A stretch of 64,000 bases of DNA. Origin: Skermanella mucosa. GTDB taxonomy: Bacteria > Pseudomonadota > Alphaproteobacteria > Azospirillales > Azospirillaceae. Positions 27,001 to 39,000 of this stretch are shown one piece after another. Position 1 is the first letter of the stretch; the number at the start of each line of letters is the position of its first letter. The position numbers were made by a program, and so were the translations under genes. Below the pieces are notes generated by a model that was given only the letters and a program-made list of their open reading frames with translations, ran no database searches and had not been told where the DNA came from. The stretch spans positions 5,168,501 to 5,232,500 of the forward strand of contig NZ_CP086106.1 of the NCBI RefSeq assembly GCF_016765655.2. Direction: 5' to 3'.

Positions 27001-30000
27001 ACCGCCCGGTCGGTCGTGCCGGTCTCCAGCGTGAGCTGGGGCGTGCCGGTGACGGTCACGGCCTGGTTGAATTCCACCTGGATGCTGACGGTGTCGCCGG
27101 CCTTGTAGGAACCGTCGGTGGTGGTCGAGGTGACGTTGGTCACCGTCGCGGTCGCCGTGTCCACGGAGGCGCCGGTGGTGTCGGCGGCGGTGGTCGAGGT
27201 GCCGTTGGGGCCGCTCGCGGTGACGCTGACGTTGCGGCCGGTCGTCTCGATGGTGCCCGCGGCGATGGTGTAGGTGGCGGTCCAGGTGCCGGAGCTGTTG
27301 GAGGCGCTCACCGCCGAGCCGCCGCCGAACTGGCTGAAATCGACCGTGACGCCGGTCAGCGCGCTGTTGTTGTCGCCGGCCGACGTGCTGTTCCAGGTCG
27401 CGGTGACGGTGTCGCCGATCCTGAAGGCGCCGCCCGTGCCGGTGGCGCCCGAGATCGAGATGTTGGCGTCGGTGACGGCCGGGACCACGGTCAGGACGAC
27501 GTCGTTGCCGGTGCCGCCGGCATAGGAGATCCGGTAGGACTTGGTGCCGACGGTCACCAGGCCGCCCTCGGCGAGACCGCTGAAGGTGCCGGTGACGAGG
27601 TCGCTGCCGTCATTGTCGATCAGCGTGAAGCTGTCGCCCTGCGCGGGCGTGAAGCCGGCGGTCAGCGTCAGCGTGGCGCCGGTGATGGTCACGGTGCCGG
27701 TGACCACGATCTGGTCGTACCCGGTCCCCGCGGTGGTGCCGTCCAGCTCCGCCGACAGGGTGCCGCCGGAGGCGATGGTCAGGCCGTTGTTCAGCGTCAG
27801 CGTGCCGGGGCTGTTGCCGGCCCCGATGGTGCCGCCCGAGGCGACCGAGACGGCGCCGGCCAGGGTGCCGGTGCCGCCCAGCGTGCCGCCCGAGGCGACC
27901 GAGACCGCGCCGGTGCCGGTGATCGACCCGTTGACCGCCAGCCTGCCCCCGCTGATCGTGGTGGTGCCGCTGAAGCTGTTGGCCCCGGTCAGGGTCAGCG
28001 TGCCGGTGCCGGTCTTGACCAGGTTGCCCGACCCGGTGATGGCGCCCGACAGGGTGACCGGGCCGGCGGTATCCAGCGTGCCGTGCCCGCTGCCCAGGGT
28101 GAAGTCGTTGGTGATCGCGGTGGCCGTGGTGGCGGTGATGGCGAGCGTGCCGCCGTCGAGCGTCACGGCGCCGCTCAGCGCCGAGGCGGAGCCGATGGCG
28201 ACGTTGCCGGCGTTGACGGTCATGCCGCCGGTGGCGCCGGACACCGTCAGGGTGCCGGTGCCGATCTTCCGGAGGGTGAAGCCGTTGGCCGCGAGAGTGC
28301 CGCTGATGGTCACCGCTTCGTCGGTCTGGACCGAGGCGTTGCCGGTCAGCGTGGTGTTGTTGTGGATCGTCGTGCTGGTCTTGACCCGCAGCGCCGTGTC
28401 GGCGGCGAGCGTCACCGCGCTGGAGCCCAGGTTGACGTCGGCCGTCAGCATGACCACGCCGCCCTGGACCGAGGTCGCCCAGGCGGAGCTGTTGTTGGTG
28501 CTGCCGGTCAGGTCCACCGTGCCCGCGCCCGCCTTGGTCAGCGTCGTCGAGCCGGTGATGGCGCCGGACAGCGTCAGCGTGTCGGTGCTGCCGGTCTGAC
28601 CGTAGAGGATCGTGCCGCCGCCGGTGCCCAGCGTGATGGCCTTGGCGACGGTTTGCGCGCCGGTGCCGGTGAACTCCAGCGTGCCGCCGGCCAGCGTCAG
28701 GGAGCCCGTGCCCAGGTTCGCGTCGGCCGACACGCTGAGCGTGCCCGCGGTCACCGAGGTGCCGCCGGCATGGGTGTTGGCGGCGGTGAGGAAGACCTTG
28801 CCGGTACCCGTGCTGGCGACGGTCAGCCCGCCGTTGCCGATGACGCCGCCGAAGGTCAGGGCGGCGGTGGTCGAGTTGTTGACGGTGCGGGTCGCCCCGC
28901 CCAGGTTGACGGTGCCCGTGAAAGTCAGCGCGCCCGAACCGGCCATGGTGAAGGTGCCGCCGATCGCGACGGCGTTGGCGAGCGTGAAGCTGCCGGACCC
29001 GCTGGCCCCGATGCCGCCGCCCAGCACGGACAGCGTGCCGGTGCCGAGCGCGGTGTTCGAACCGACCTGGACGACCCCGTTGTTGAGCGTCACGCCGCCG
29101 CTGTTGGTGTTGCTGGCGGACAGGGTCAGGACGTTGGTGGCGCTGGTGCCGCCGACCGCGAGCGCCCCGCTGCCGCTGATCACCCCGGCCAGGGTCAGGG
29201 AGGCGGTGGACAGGTCGATGGTGCCGCCGCCGGAGCCGAGGGCCATGTCGTTGTCGATGGTGGCGGCGGAGGTCGCGGACAGCGTGCCGCCGTTCAGCGT
29301 CACCGTGCCGGCGACCAGCGCGTCGTCGGCCGACACCGCCAGGGTGCCGGCCGAGACCGTCACGCCGCCGGTCAGCCCCGCCTCGTTGCCGGTGTTGGTC
29401 AGGGTCAGCTTGCCCGTGCCGGTCTTGGACAGCGCCTGCGCGCCGCCCGACAGCGCGCCTTGCAGGGTCACGTCGGCGTCGGTCCGGATGGTCGCGGCGC
29501 CGGTCAGCTCGATGGCGTTGTCGATCGTCGTGGCGGCGGTCACCTGGAAAATGGTGCCGGAGGCGAGGGTCAGCTTGCCGGTGCCCAGGCGGCTGTCGGC
29601 ATCCACCGACAGCGTGCCGGCCGACACCGTGGTGGTGCCGTCGTAGCTGGACGCCGATGTGGTCAGCGCCACGGTGCCTTCGCCGGCCTTTGTCAGGTTG
29701 AAGGTCGAGGACCCGTCGGTGATCCCGCCCGTCAGGGCCAGGGTGGCGCCGGAGGCGGCGCCCAGCGTCGCGTCGGCCGCCAGGGTCACGGCGCCGGACA
29801 GGGTGCCGGTGCCGGACGCCGCGTGGAGCGCGCCGATGCCGCCGGCGCCGGTGCCGCTGATCGTCACCGCGTCGGCGACCGTCACGCCGGAGCCGATCCG
29901 GAGCGTGGCGCCGCTGGAGACGGTGGTGGCGCCGGTGGTGTTGCCGAGCGCGTTGTTGTGCCCGGCGACCAGGATTCCGGCCGATACCGTCGCGGACCCG

Positions 30001-33000
30001 CTATGGGTGTTGTTCCCCGACAGGGTCAGCGTGCCCTCGCCGTCCTTGGTCAGCGCGCCCGACCCGGAGATCACGCCCGACAGCCCGGCGGCGGCGCCGC
30101 TGGCCACCGTCACCCGGCCCCCGTCGGTGCCGATCGCCACGGCGTTGTTGACCGCCGCCCCGTCGCCCAGCAGCAGGGTCACGTTCGCGCCGTTCAGGGT
30201 CACCGTGCCGGACCCGAGATTGCCGTCGGCGCCGACGCTCAGCGTGCCGCCCGAGACCGAGGTGGCGCCATAGCCGTTGGTGCCGCCCAGCGCCAGCGTG
30301 CCGGACCCGAACTTGCTCAATGAGAAGCTGCCGGTGACGGCGCCCGACAGGGTCAGGACGTTGGCGGAGGTCTGCACCGTCGCGTTGCCGGTCAGCACCA
30401 CCGCGTTGCCCAGGGTCAGGGTCGCGGCGCTGCCGAGGGTGGGAAGCTGGAGCGTGGTGCTCGCCCCCAGCGTGATCGTGCCGGTATTGGCCTGGCCGGC
30501 GGAAATCCCCGAGCTGTCGCCGAACTCCAGCGCGCTGCCGTTGGCGGCCACCGTGATGTTGCCGGCGAAGCTGGTGCTGTTGGACGTGTTGCTCAGCGTC
30601 AGCACGCCGCCGGAGCCGGTCTTGGTCAGCGTGACGCCGGACGCCGCGGTGATCTGGCCGCTCAGCTTGGCGTTGACCGTCGTGTGGATCGTGCCGCCGC
30701 CGCTGCCGATGGTGACGGCCTGGGCGAAGACCTGCTGGCCCTGTCCGCTGACGCTCAGGGTGCCGCCGTCCAGCGTCAGCGCCCCGGCGCCCAGGGAGTC
30801 CTTCCCGCTGACGGCCGACGGGCTGCCCTTGCCGACGGCCAGCGTGCCGCCGGACACCGTCGTGGCGCCCAGGAAGTTCGTCCTGTTGGCGGCGTTCTGC
30901 AGGGTCAGGGTGCCGTTGCCGGCCTTGGTCAGGCTGCCGCCGGCGGACGAGGTCAGGCCGCCGGTGAAGCTGGTGTCGGTGGTCTGACTGACGGTCAGCG
31001 CGTTGGCGCCGACCGCGACCGTGCCGGTCCCGGACAGCGCGCCGATCGTCTCGGCGGCGGACGACAGGGTCAGCGTGCCGGTCACCGAAACCGCGCTGCC
31101 GTCGGCCAGCGCCGTGCCGCTCGCGTTGTCGAGCGTCAGGCCGCCCGCCGAGACCGTGGTGGCCCCCGTGTAGGTGTTGACTCCCGTCAGGGTCAGCGTG
31201 CCGGTGCCGGCCTTGGTCAGCCCGCCGGTTCCTCCGATGACGCCGGAGAAGCTGGTCGAGGTGTCGGCGCCGCCGACGGTCAGGGTGTGCGAGCCCAGCG
31301 CCACCGTGCCGCCGCCGTCGAGCGAGCCGATCGCCTCGTCCGCGCCGAGCGACAGGGTGGCGCCCGTGGAGACGGTCGCCGCCGCGGCGTCGTCGAGGGA
31401 CGAGCCGCCGGACAGCGCCAGGGTGCCGGCCGACACCGTCGTGGCGCCCGTCCGCGTGTTGGTGCCCGACAGGGTCACCGTTCCCGCGCCGGCCTTGGTC
31501 AGCGCAGCACTGCCGGCGAGCGGCGCGCTGACGGTCGCGGTGTCGCCGGTACCGTTGGAGAGGCTCAGCGCGCCGCCCAGCGTGATCGTGCTTCCGGCGA
31601 TGGTGACGCCGTTCGCCTCGTCGAAGTCCAGCGTGTCGCCCGCCCCTGACGTGACGCCGCTGCCGAGCGTGACGGTGGAATTGTCGGCCAGCTTGACCTT
31701 GACGGTGTCCGCCCCCGCCTGCGCCGCGCCGCGTGCCAGCGCCTCGCGCAGCGAGAAGCCGTCGGCGGCGTCGCCGTCGCTGTCGCTGTCGGCGCTCAGG
31801 TCGGCATAGATCACCGAACTGGTCACCGTCAGGTCGGCGGTGGTGCTGGACGCGGCGGCGTCCGCCAGGGTGAAGCGGATCGTGGCGTCGCCATAGGGCG
31901 TGGCGTTGGCATAGCCGATGTTGCGGACCAGCGTCTGGACATTGCCAGAGGTCGCGTTGCCGTTGAAGGTGATCGACAGCAGGCCGGAGGCGCTGGTGTA
32001 GCTCCAGGTGGCGTAGGCGGTGCCGCCGCTGGTCAGGGTACCGGTCGAGTCCGCCCCTTTGGCGATGGTCCCGGTCGCCACCACGTCGGCGAGGAAGCTG
32101 AACACGTCGTTGACGCTGCCGTCGGCGGTCCCGCCCGCGGTCACCCGCCGCACCGTCAGGGTGCCGCCGTTCCAGTTGGCGTCCGCATCGCTCGCCGTGG
32201 CGGAAGCCAGACTGCCGCCGGCATCGGCCAGGGTCACGGTGGCCCCGGTCCCGTCGGCCGCCCCGTTCAGGTCCAGGCTGGGCGGCGAATTGTCGTTCAG
32301 GGTCAGGTCGTTGCCGGTGCCGCCCGCATAGCTCGCGCGGAAGGAGCGGCTGTTGCTGGTGAAGCTGCCGCCTTCCGCGACGCCGTTCAGCGTCCCCGTG
32401 ATGGTGCCTGCCCCCGTCTGGTTCACCACCACGAAGCTGTTGTTGCTGCCGCCCGTCACCGAATAGGTCGGGACGGCGATGGCGGCGCTGGCGGTGGTGA
32501 GCGTCACCGCGCCGCTGACCGAGACCTGGTCGTGGTCGGTGCCGGCGGTGAAGTTCGGCGCCGTGCCGGCCAGATCGATCGACAGGGTGCCGGCCAGCGT
32601 CAGGTCGCCGGCGATGGTGAGCATGCCGATGCCGTTGTTGGTTCCGGCCACGCCGGGCGCCAGCGTCGCGCCGGAAGCGACCGTGACGTTGCCGGTGACG
32701 GTGCCGGTGCCGCCCAGCGTGCCGGCGGACACGGTGGCGTTGCCGCTCACGCCGCCGGTCACCAGCAGGGTGCCGGCGTCCACGGCGATGCCGCCGGTGG
32801 TGCTGCCGGTGCCGCCCAGCACCACGGTCCCGGAGCCGGACTTGGTGAGGGTCGAGCCCGCTGCGGAGATCTGGCCGCCCAGGGTGAGCGTGCCGGCGGA
32901 GGCGCCGAGGGTGAAATTGGCGGTCGCGGTGACCGCGCCCGACAGGGTATTGCTCCCGCTGACATTGTACAGCGCGCCGCCAGAGCTCAGGCCGGCCCCG

Positions 33001-36000
33001 GCGACGGTGACCGCGTCGGCCACGGTGACGCCGCCGCTGAAGCCCAGCGAGGCGCCGGTCGCCACCGTGGTCGCCCCGGTGGTGGTCCCCAGCGCGGTAT
33101 TATGGGCCGCCACCAGCAGGCCGGCCGAGACGGTGGTGGCGCCTTCGTAGGTGTTGGCGCCCGACAGGGTGAAGGTGCCGGTGCCCGCCTTGGTCAGGCC
33201 GCCGGTGCCGCCGATGACGCCGGAGAAGCTGGTGGAGGTATCGTTGCCGCCGGCGGTCAGGGTATTGGCCCCCAGCGCCACGGCGCCTTCCCCGCCCAGC
33301 GAGCCGATGGTTTCCGAGGCGTTCAGCGTCAGGGTGGCCCCGCTCGCCACGGTGACCGCGCCGGCGTCGGCGATGGCGGCGCCGCCGCTCAGGCTCAGCC
33401 CGCCGGCCGACAGCGTGGTGCTGCCGGTGTAGGTGTTGGCGCCCGACAGGGTCAGGGTGCCGGCGCCGACCTTGACGATACCGCTGGTGTTGGTCGAGGA
33501 GATGACGCCGGAGAAGGTGGTGTCGCTGGCGTTGCCGACCGTGAGGGCATAGGTCAGGCTGACATTGCCGGCCCCGGCCAGCGACCCGATGGTTTCCCCG
33601 CCGCCGGTCAGGCTCAGCGTGGCGCCGGCCTCCACCGTGACGGCGCTGTCGTTGCCGATCGAACTGCCGCCCGACAGGGCCAGCGTGCCGGCGCCGACCG
33701 TGACCGAACCGGTATGCGTGTTGGTGCCGGTCAGGGTCAGGGTGCCCGCCCCCTGCTTGTTCAAGGCCCCGCTGCCCGAGATGATCCCCGACAGGGTGGC
33801 GGCGGCGGTGTTTTCCACCTTGCCGCCACTGCTGCCGATGAAGAGAGCGTTGTCGATCGTGGTGGCGCCGGTGACCTTCAGGATGGAGCCGGCGCCGTTC
33901 AGGGTGACGGTACCGGTCCCCAGGCTGTCGTCGCTCGCCACCGACAGGGTGTTGGTATTGGTGGTGCCGTTGCCGCCGCTGACGGTGGTGTTGGTGTGGG
34001 AGTTGTTGCCCGACAGGATGACGGCGCCGGTTGCCGCGCTGCCGGCTATGGTCAGGCTGCCGTTGCTGATCGCGCCGCTGAAGGTGAGGTCGGCAGGGAT
34101 CGAATTGTCGATGGTGCGGTCGGCGCCGCCCAGGTTCACGGCGCCGGAGAAGGTGAGCGCATGGGAGCCTGAGAAGGTCAGGGTGCCGCCCAGCGTCACG
34201 GCGTTGGTCAGCGTCATGGCCGAGCCGACGCGGATCTTGCCGCCGTTGATGGTCAGCGTGCCGGTGCCCGCGGCGCTGTCGCTGTTCAATTGCAGGATGC
34301 CGCTTTGCAGCGTGGTGCCGCCCTGATGGGCGTTGGCGCTGCCGGAAAGGGTGAGGGAATTGCCGGCGGCGGTGCTGGTTACGGTCAGGGCGCCGGTGCC
34401 GGTGACATTGCCCGACAGGGTGGTGCTGCCGCCGGAGAAATCGACAGTGCCGCCGCCGCTGCCCAGGGTGATGCCCTTGGCATAGGTGACGGCCGCCGTG
34501 GCGGCCAGCGTGCCGCCGTCCAGCGTCAGGCCCGAGGTGGTGGAGATGTTGTTGGTCGCCCCGAACGCCAGCGTGCCGCCCGTCACGGCCAGGGCGCCGG
34601 TCAGGGAGTTGGAGCCCGACAAGGTCACCGTACCCGCCCCGGTCTTGGTGATGCCGAAGCCCGTCCCGGCGATCGTGCTGCCGATGGTGGCGGTGTCGGC
34701 GCTGCCGTTGGTGACGGTGACGTTGCCGCCCAGGGTCAGCGTGGAGCCGGTGATGGTCAGCCCGTTGGCCAGGTCGGTATCCAGCGTGTCGCCGGCCCCG
34801 ACGGTGGCGCCGCTGGTCAGCGTGATCGTCGTGGTGTCGGCCAAGGCCACCTTGATGGTGTCGGCCCCGGTCTGGGTGACGCCGCGGGCCAGCGCCTCGC
34901 GCAGCGAGAACCCGTCGGCGGCGTCGCCGTCGCTGTCGGTGTCGTTGGACTGATCGACATAGATCGTGCTGCTGGTCACCGTCACGTCGGCACTGACCGC
35001 GTTGGTCGCGAACTTGTCGGTCAGCGTCAGGCGGATGATGGCGTCGCCATATGGCGTGGCGTTGCTGTAGCCGATGCTGCGCACCAGGGACTGGACGCGC
35101 GCGGTGGTGGCGTTGGTGTCGAAGGTGAAGACCAGCGTGCCGGTGCTGCTGGTATAGGCCCAGGTGGCGAACGAGGTGGCGCCGTCCGACACCGTGCCGG
35201 TGCCGTTCGAGGCCCGGGTGATGCTGTTGGAGATGGTCAGCCCGGCGCCGGTCAGGAAGGTGAACACGTCGTTGATCGACCCGTCCGCCGTGCCGCCCGA
35301 GGTCACCCGCCTCACCGTCAGCGTGCCGGTGTTCCACTGCCCCTCGGTATCGGTGACGGCGGCGTTCGCAACATCGGCCAGGCCGTTGGCGGCATCGGCC
35401 AGGGCCACCGTCCGCGTCCCCGAGGAGACCACCGTCAGCGTCGGCGCCGTGTCATACGGTGCCCGCAGCATGAACTCGTTGCCGCCCGACGTGGCGCCGG
35501 CATCGGTGGCGGCGTAATAGGCGGTCAGCACCGTGCTGTTGCCGCCGGCGGTCAGCGTGGCGGCCTCGGCCAGCGTGGTGCTCGGGTTCCCCGTGTTGAA
35601 GGTCCCGGTGATGCTGTCGGTGCTGTCGTTGGAAATCAGCCGATAGGTGTCGCCGTTGCCTGGCGTGTAGCTGTGATTGACCGTCAGGGTGGCGCCCGTG
35701 ACGGTCACCGTGCCGTTCACCACCACCTGGTCGTATCCGGTGCCGGCGGTGGACCCGGCGATGTCCACCGACAGCGTGCCGCCCGACGAAATGGTCAGGT
35801 TGCCGTTGACCGTCAGCGTGCCGGCGCCGCTGTTGGCGCCCGCCACGCCGGGCGCCAGCGTGCCGCCGCTGCTGACCGTCAGCAGGTTGGACGAACTGGC
35901 GGCGAAGATGCTGCCGGTGCCGCCCAGCGTCGCTCCCGTGGCGACGGTGAGGCCGGAGGTGCTGCCGAGCGAGCCGGTGACCAGCAGCGTTCCGGCGCTC

Positions 36001-39000
36001 ACGGTGGTGGCGCCCGTATAGGTATTGGCGCCGCTCAGGGTCACCGTGCCGACGCCGACCTTGGTCAGGTTGAAGCTGCCGCTGATCACGCCGCTGACGG
36101 TCAGGCTGCCGCCCGTACCGGCGCCGATCATGCTGGCGACGGTCATGGTCACGGTGCCGCTCAGCGTGGCCGTGCCGGTATCGACCCGCAACGCCCCGGC
36201 ACTGGAAACGCCGGTGCCGGCGATGCTGACATTCTCGGCCACCGTCACGCCGTTGCCCAGTTCCAGGGCGGCGCCGCTACTCACAGTGGTGGTGCCGGTG
36301 GTGCTGCCGAGCGCCGTGTTGTGCGCCGCCACCAACGTGCCGGCACTGATCGTCGTCGTCCCGTCGTAGCTGTTGGCGCCGGACAGGACGAGCGTGCCGT
36401 TCGTGACGCCGGAGGCGTTGACCTTGGTCAGGTTGAAGGTGGAAGCGCCGTCGTCGATCACCCCGGAGATGGTCAGGGTCCCACTCGTGAGCACGCCGAT
36501 GCTGGCGTGGCCGGCCAGGGTGACGGAGCCGCTGACCCCGCTGGTCCCGGAGCTCAAGAGAGCGCCCAGATTCCCAAGCCCGCTGCCGGTGATCGTCAGG
36601 TCTTCGGCGATCGTCACCCCGGCGATGGCCAAATTGGCGCTGTCCGCGACCACCGTCCCGGCGGCGGTCGACCCCAGGGCGTTGGCATGGCCCAGTTCGA
36701 GAGAGCCGACGGAAATGGTGGTGATGCCGGAATAGGTGTTGGCGCCGTTCAGCCGGACCGTCCCGGCCCCGATCTTGGTGAGCGCGCCGGCCCCGCTGAT
36801 GATGCCCGAGAGGATGGCGGTGGCGGTGGTGTTCAACCCGCCGTTGATCGTGCCGCCGCCGGCCCCGAGCGAGATCAGGTTGTCATACGTGCTGGCGCCG
36901 GCCACGATCAGCGCGCCGCCGTCGAGCGTCACCGTGCCGCCGACCAGCCGGCTGTCGGAGCTTGCGGCGACCGCGCCGCCGCTGACGGTCAGCGCCGCGG
37001 CGGCGGCCGAATTGCCGGTGTTGTCGAGGGTCAGGGTGCCCGCCCCGGTCTTGGTCAGGGTGGCGGAGCCGGAAATCAGCCCGGTCAGGGTCAGCGCGTC
37101 GCTGCCACCGGTCAGACCGTAAGAGAGCGTGCCGCCGTCCGTCCCAAGGTTGAGCGCGTTGTCGATGGTCTGCGCGCCGGTCCCGGTCACCGTCAGCGTA
37201 CCGCCGTTCAGCGTCAGCGCCCCGGAACCCAGGTTGGCGTCGGCCGCCACGCTCAGCGTTCCGGCCAGGACCGACGTCGTGCCGGTATGGGTCTGGGTGC
37301 CCGACAGGGTCAGCGTGCCGGCCCCCGTCTTGGTCAGCGCGCCGGAACCGCCGATCACGCCCGACAGCGTGGCCGCGTTGGCGTTGCTCACCGTGCCGCC
37401 GCTGCTGCCCAGCGTGACGGCGTTGTCGATGTTGGCGCCGGTGCCGGTCACCGTCAGCGTGCCGCCGTTCAGCGTCACGGCGTTGGAGCCCAGGTTGGAA
37501 TCACCCGCCACGCTCAGCGTTCCGGCCAGGACCGACGTCGTGCCGGTATGGGTCTGGGTGCCGGTCAGCGTCAGGACGCCGGCCCCCGTCTTGGTCAGCG
37601 CGCCCGAGCCGCTGATCACGCCCGACAGGGTGACCGCGTTGGCGTTTTCCACCGTGCCGCCGCCGCTGCTGTTCATCGTGATGGCGTTGTCGATGGCGCC
37701 GGTGCCGGTCACCGTCAGCGTGCCGCCGTTCAGCGTCACGGCGCCGCCCACCAGCGTGCCGTCGCTCGCCACCGACACCGTACCGCCCCTCACCTCCAGC
37801 GTGGTGGCCCCGGCCGAGTTGCCGGTGCTGGTCAGCGTCAGGCCGCCGGTCCCCGTCTTGAGCAGGGCGTTGGAGCCGGTCACCGCACCTTGCACGGTGA
37901 AGGTGACGCCGCTGGCGACATTGATGGTGCCGCCGCCGGTATCCAGCACGATGCCGTTTGCATAGCTAAGGTCGGTCGTCACCGACAGGGTGGCGCCGCT
38001 CTTCAAGTTCACGGTCGTCGGCGTGCCGAGCGCGCCGGCGGAACCCAGGGTCAGCGTTCCGCCGGCGATCTCCACTTCATAGGTGAGGGCGTTGGTGCCG
38101 GTCAGCACCACCGTGCCCGCGTCGGCCTTTATCAGCTTGTTGCCGCCGTCCGTGATGACGCCCGAAACCGTCAGGCTGGCGCCGCTCGCGGCGCCGATCG
38201 CCGTGCCGTCTTCGTTCAGGGCGACCGTGCCGCTGAGCGTGGAGCCGACGCCGCCGACCAGCGCCCCGGCGCTGCCGACGCCCTCGCCCGAGATCGTCAG
38301 GTTCTCGGCGACCGTGATGTTGTCCGCGATCTTCAGCGTGGCGCCGTTGCTGACGGTCGTAGCACCGCCGGTCGTGCCCAGCGCCGTGGCGTGCCCGGCA
38401 ACCAGCGTGCCGGTCGACACGGTGGTGGCGCCGGTATAGTCGTTGGCCCCCGACAGGGTCACGGTGCCGCTGCCGACCTTGGTCAGGGCGAAGGCGCCGG
38501 ACACGATCCCGCTCAGGGTCAGCGAATCCCCGCTGTTGAAGGCGCCGACCGAAGCGTCGGCCGCCAGCGTGATGGTGCCGGTGACGGTGGCCGAGCCGCT
38601 GCCCTCGTTGACCTTCAGCGCGCCATAGGCGGCGTTGACGCCGGTGCCGCTCAGCGTCAGCGCGTCGGCGATGGTGAGGCCGTTGCCCAGCCTCAGCGTG
38701 GTGCCGCTGGCCACCGTGGTGCCGCCGGCCGACGTGCCCAGCGCGTTGCTGTGCGAGAGGATCACGACTCCGGCGTTGATGGCGGTGGCGCCGGTATAGG
38801 TGTTGTTGCCGCTCAGCGTCAGCGCGCTGCTGCCGGTCTTGGTGAGAGCGCCCGAGCCGGAGATCACGCCGGACAGGGTGACGGCGGCGGAAGCGCCGAC
38901 CGTGCCGCCGTTCACCTCCAGCTCGATCAGGTTGTCGATGGTGGTGGCGCCGGTCACCGTCAGCGTGCCGCCGTTCAGCGTCACGGCGCCGCCGCCCAGG

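Noticed and set aside
15501-30323. A plus-strand frame of more than 4,900 codons opposite the giant gene, and another of about 2,700 codons at 34290-42425
   Set aside because: These are mirror frames produced by the GC-rich, repeat-biased codons of the minus-strand gene. Their products are Gly/Arg/Asp/His low-complexity with no domain, start signal or conservation pattern.
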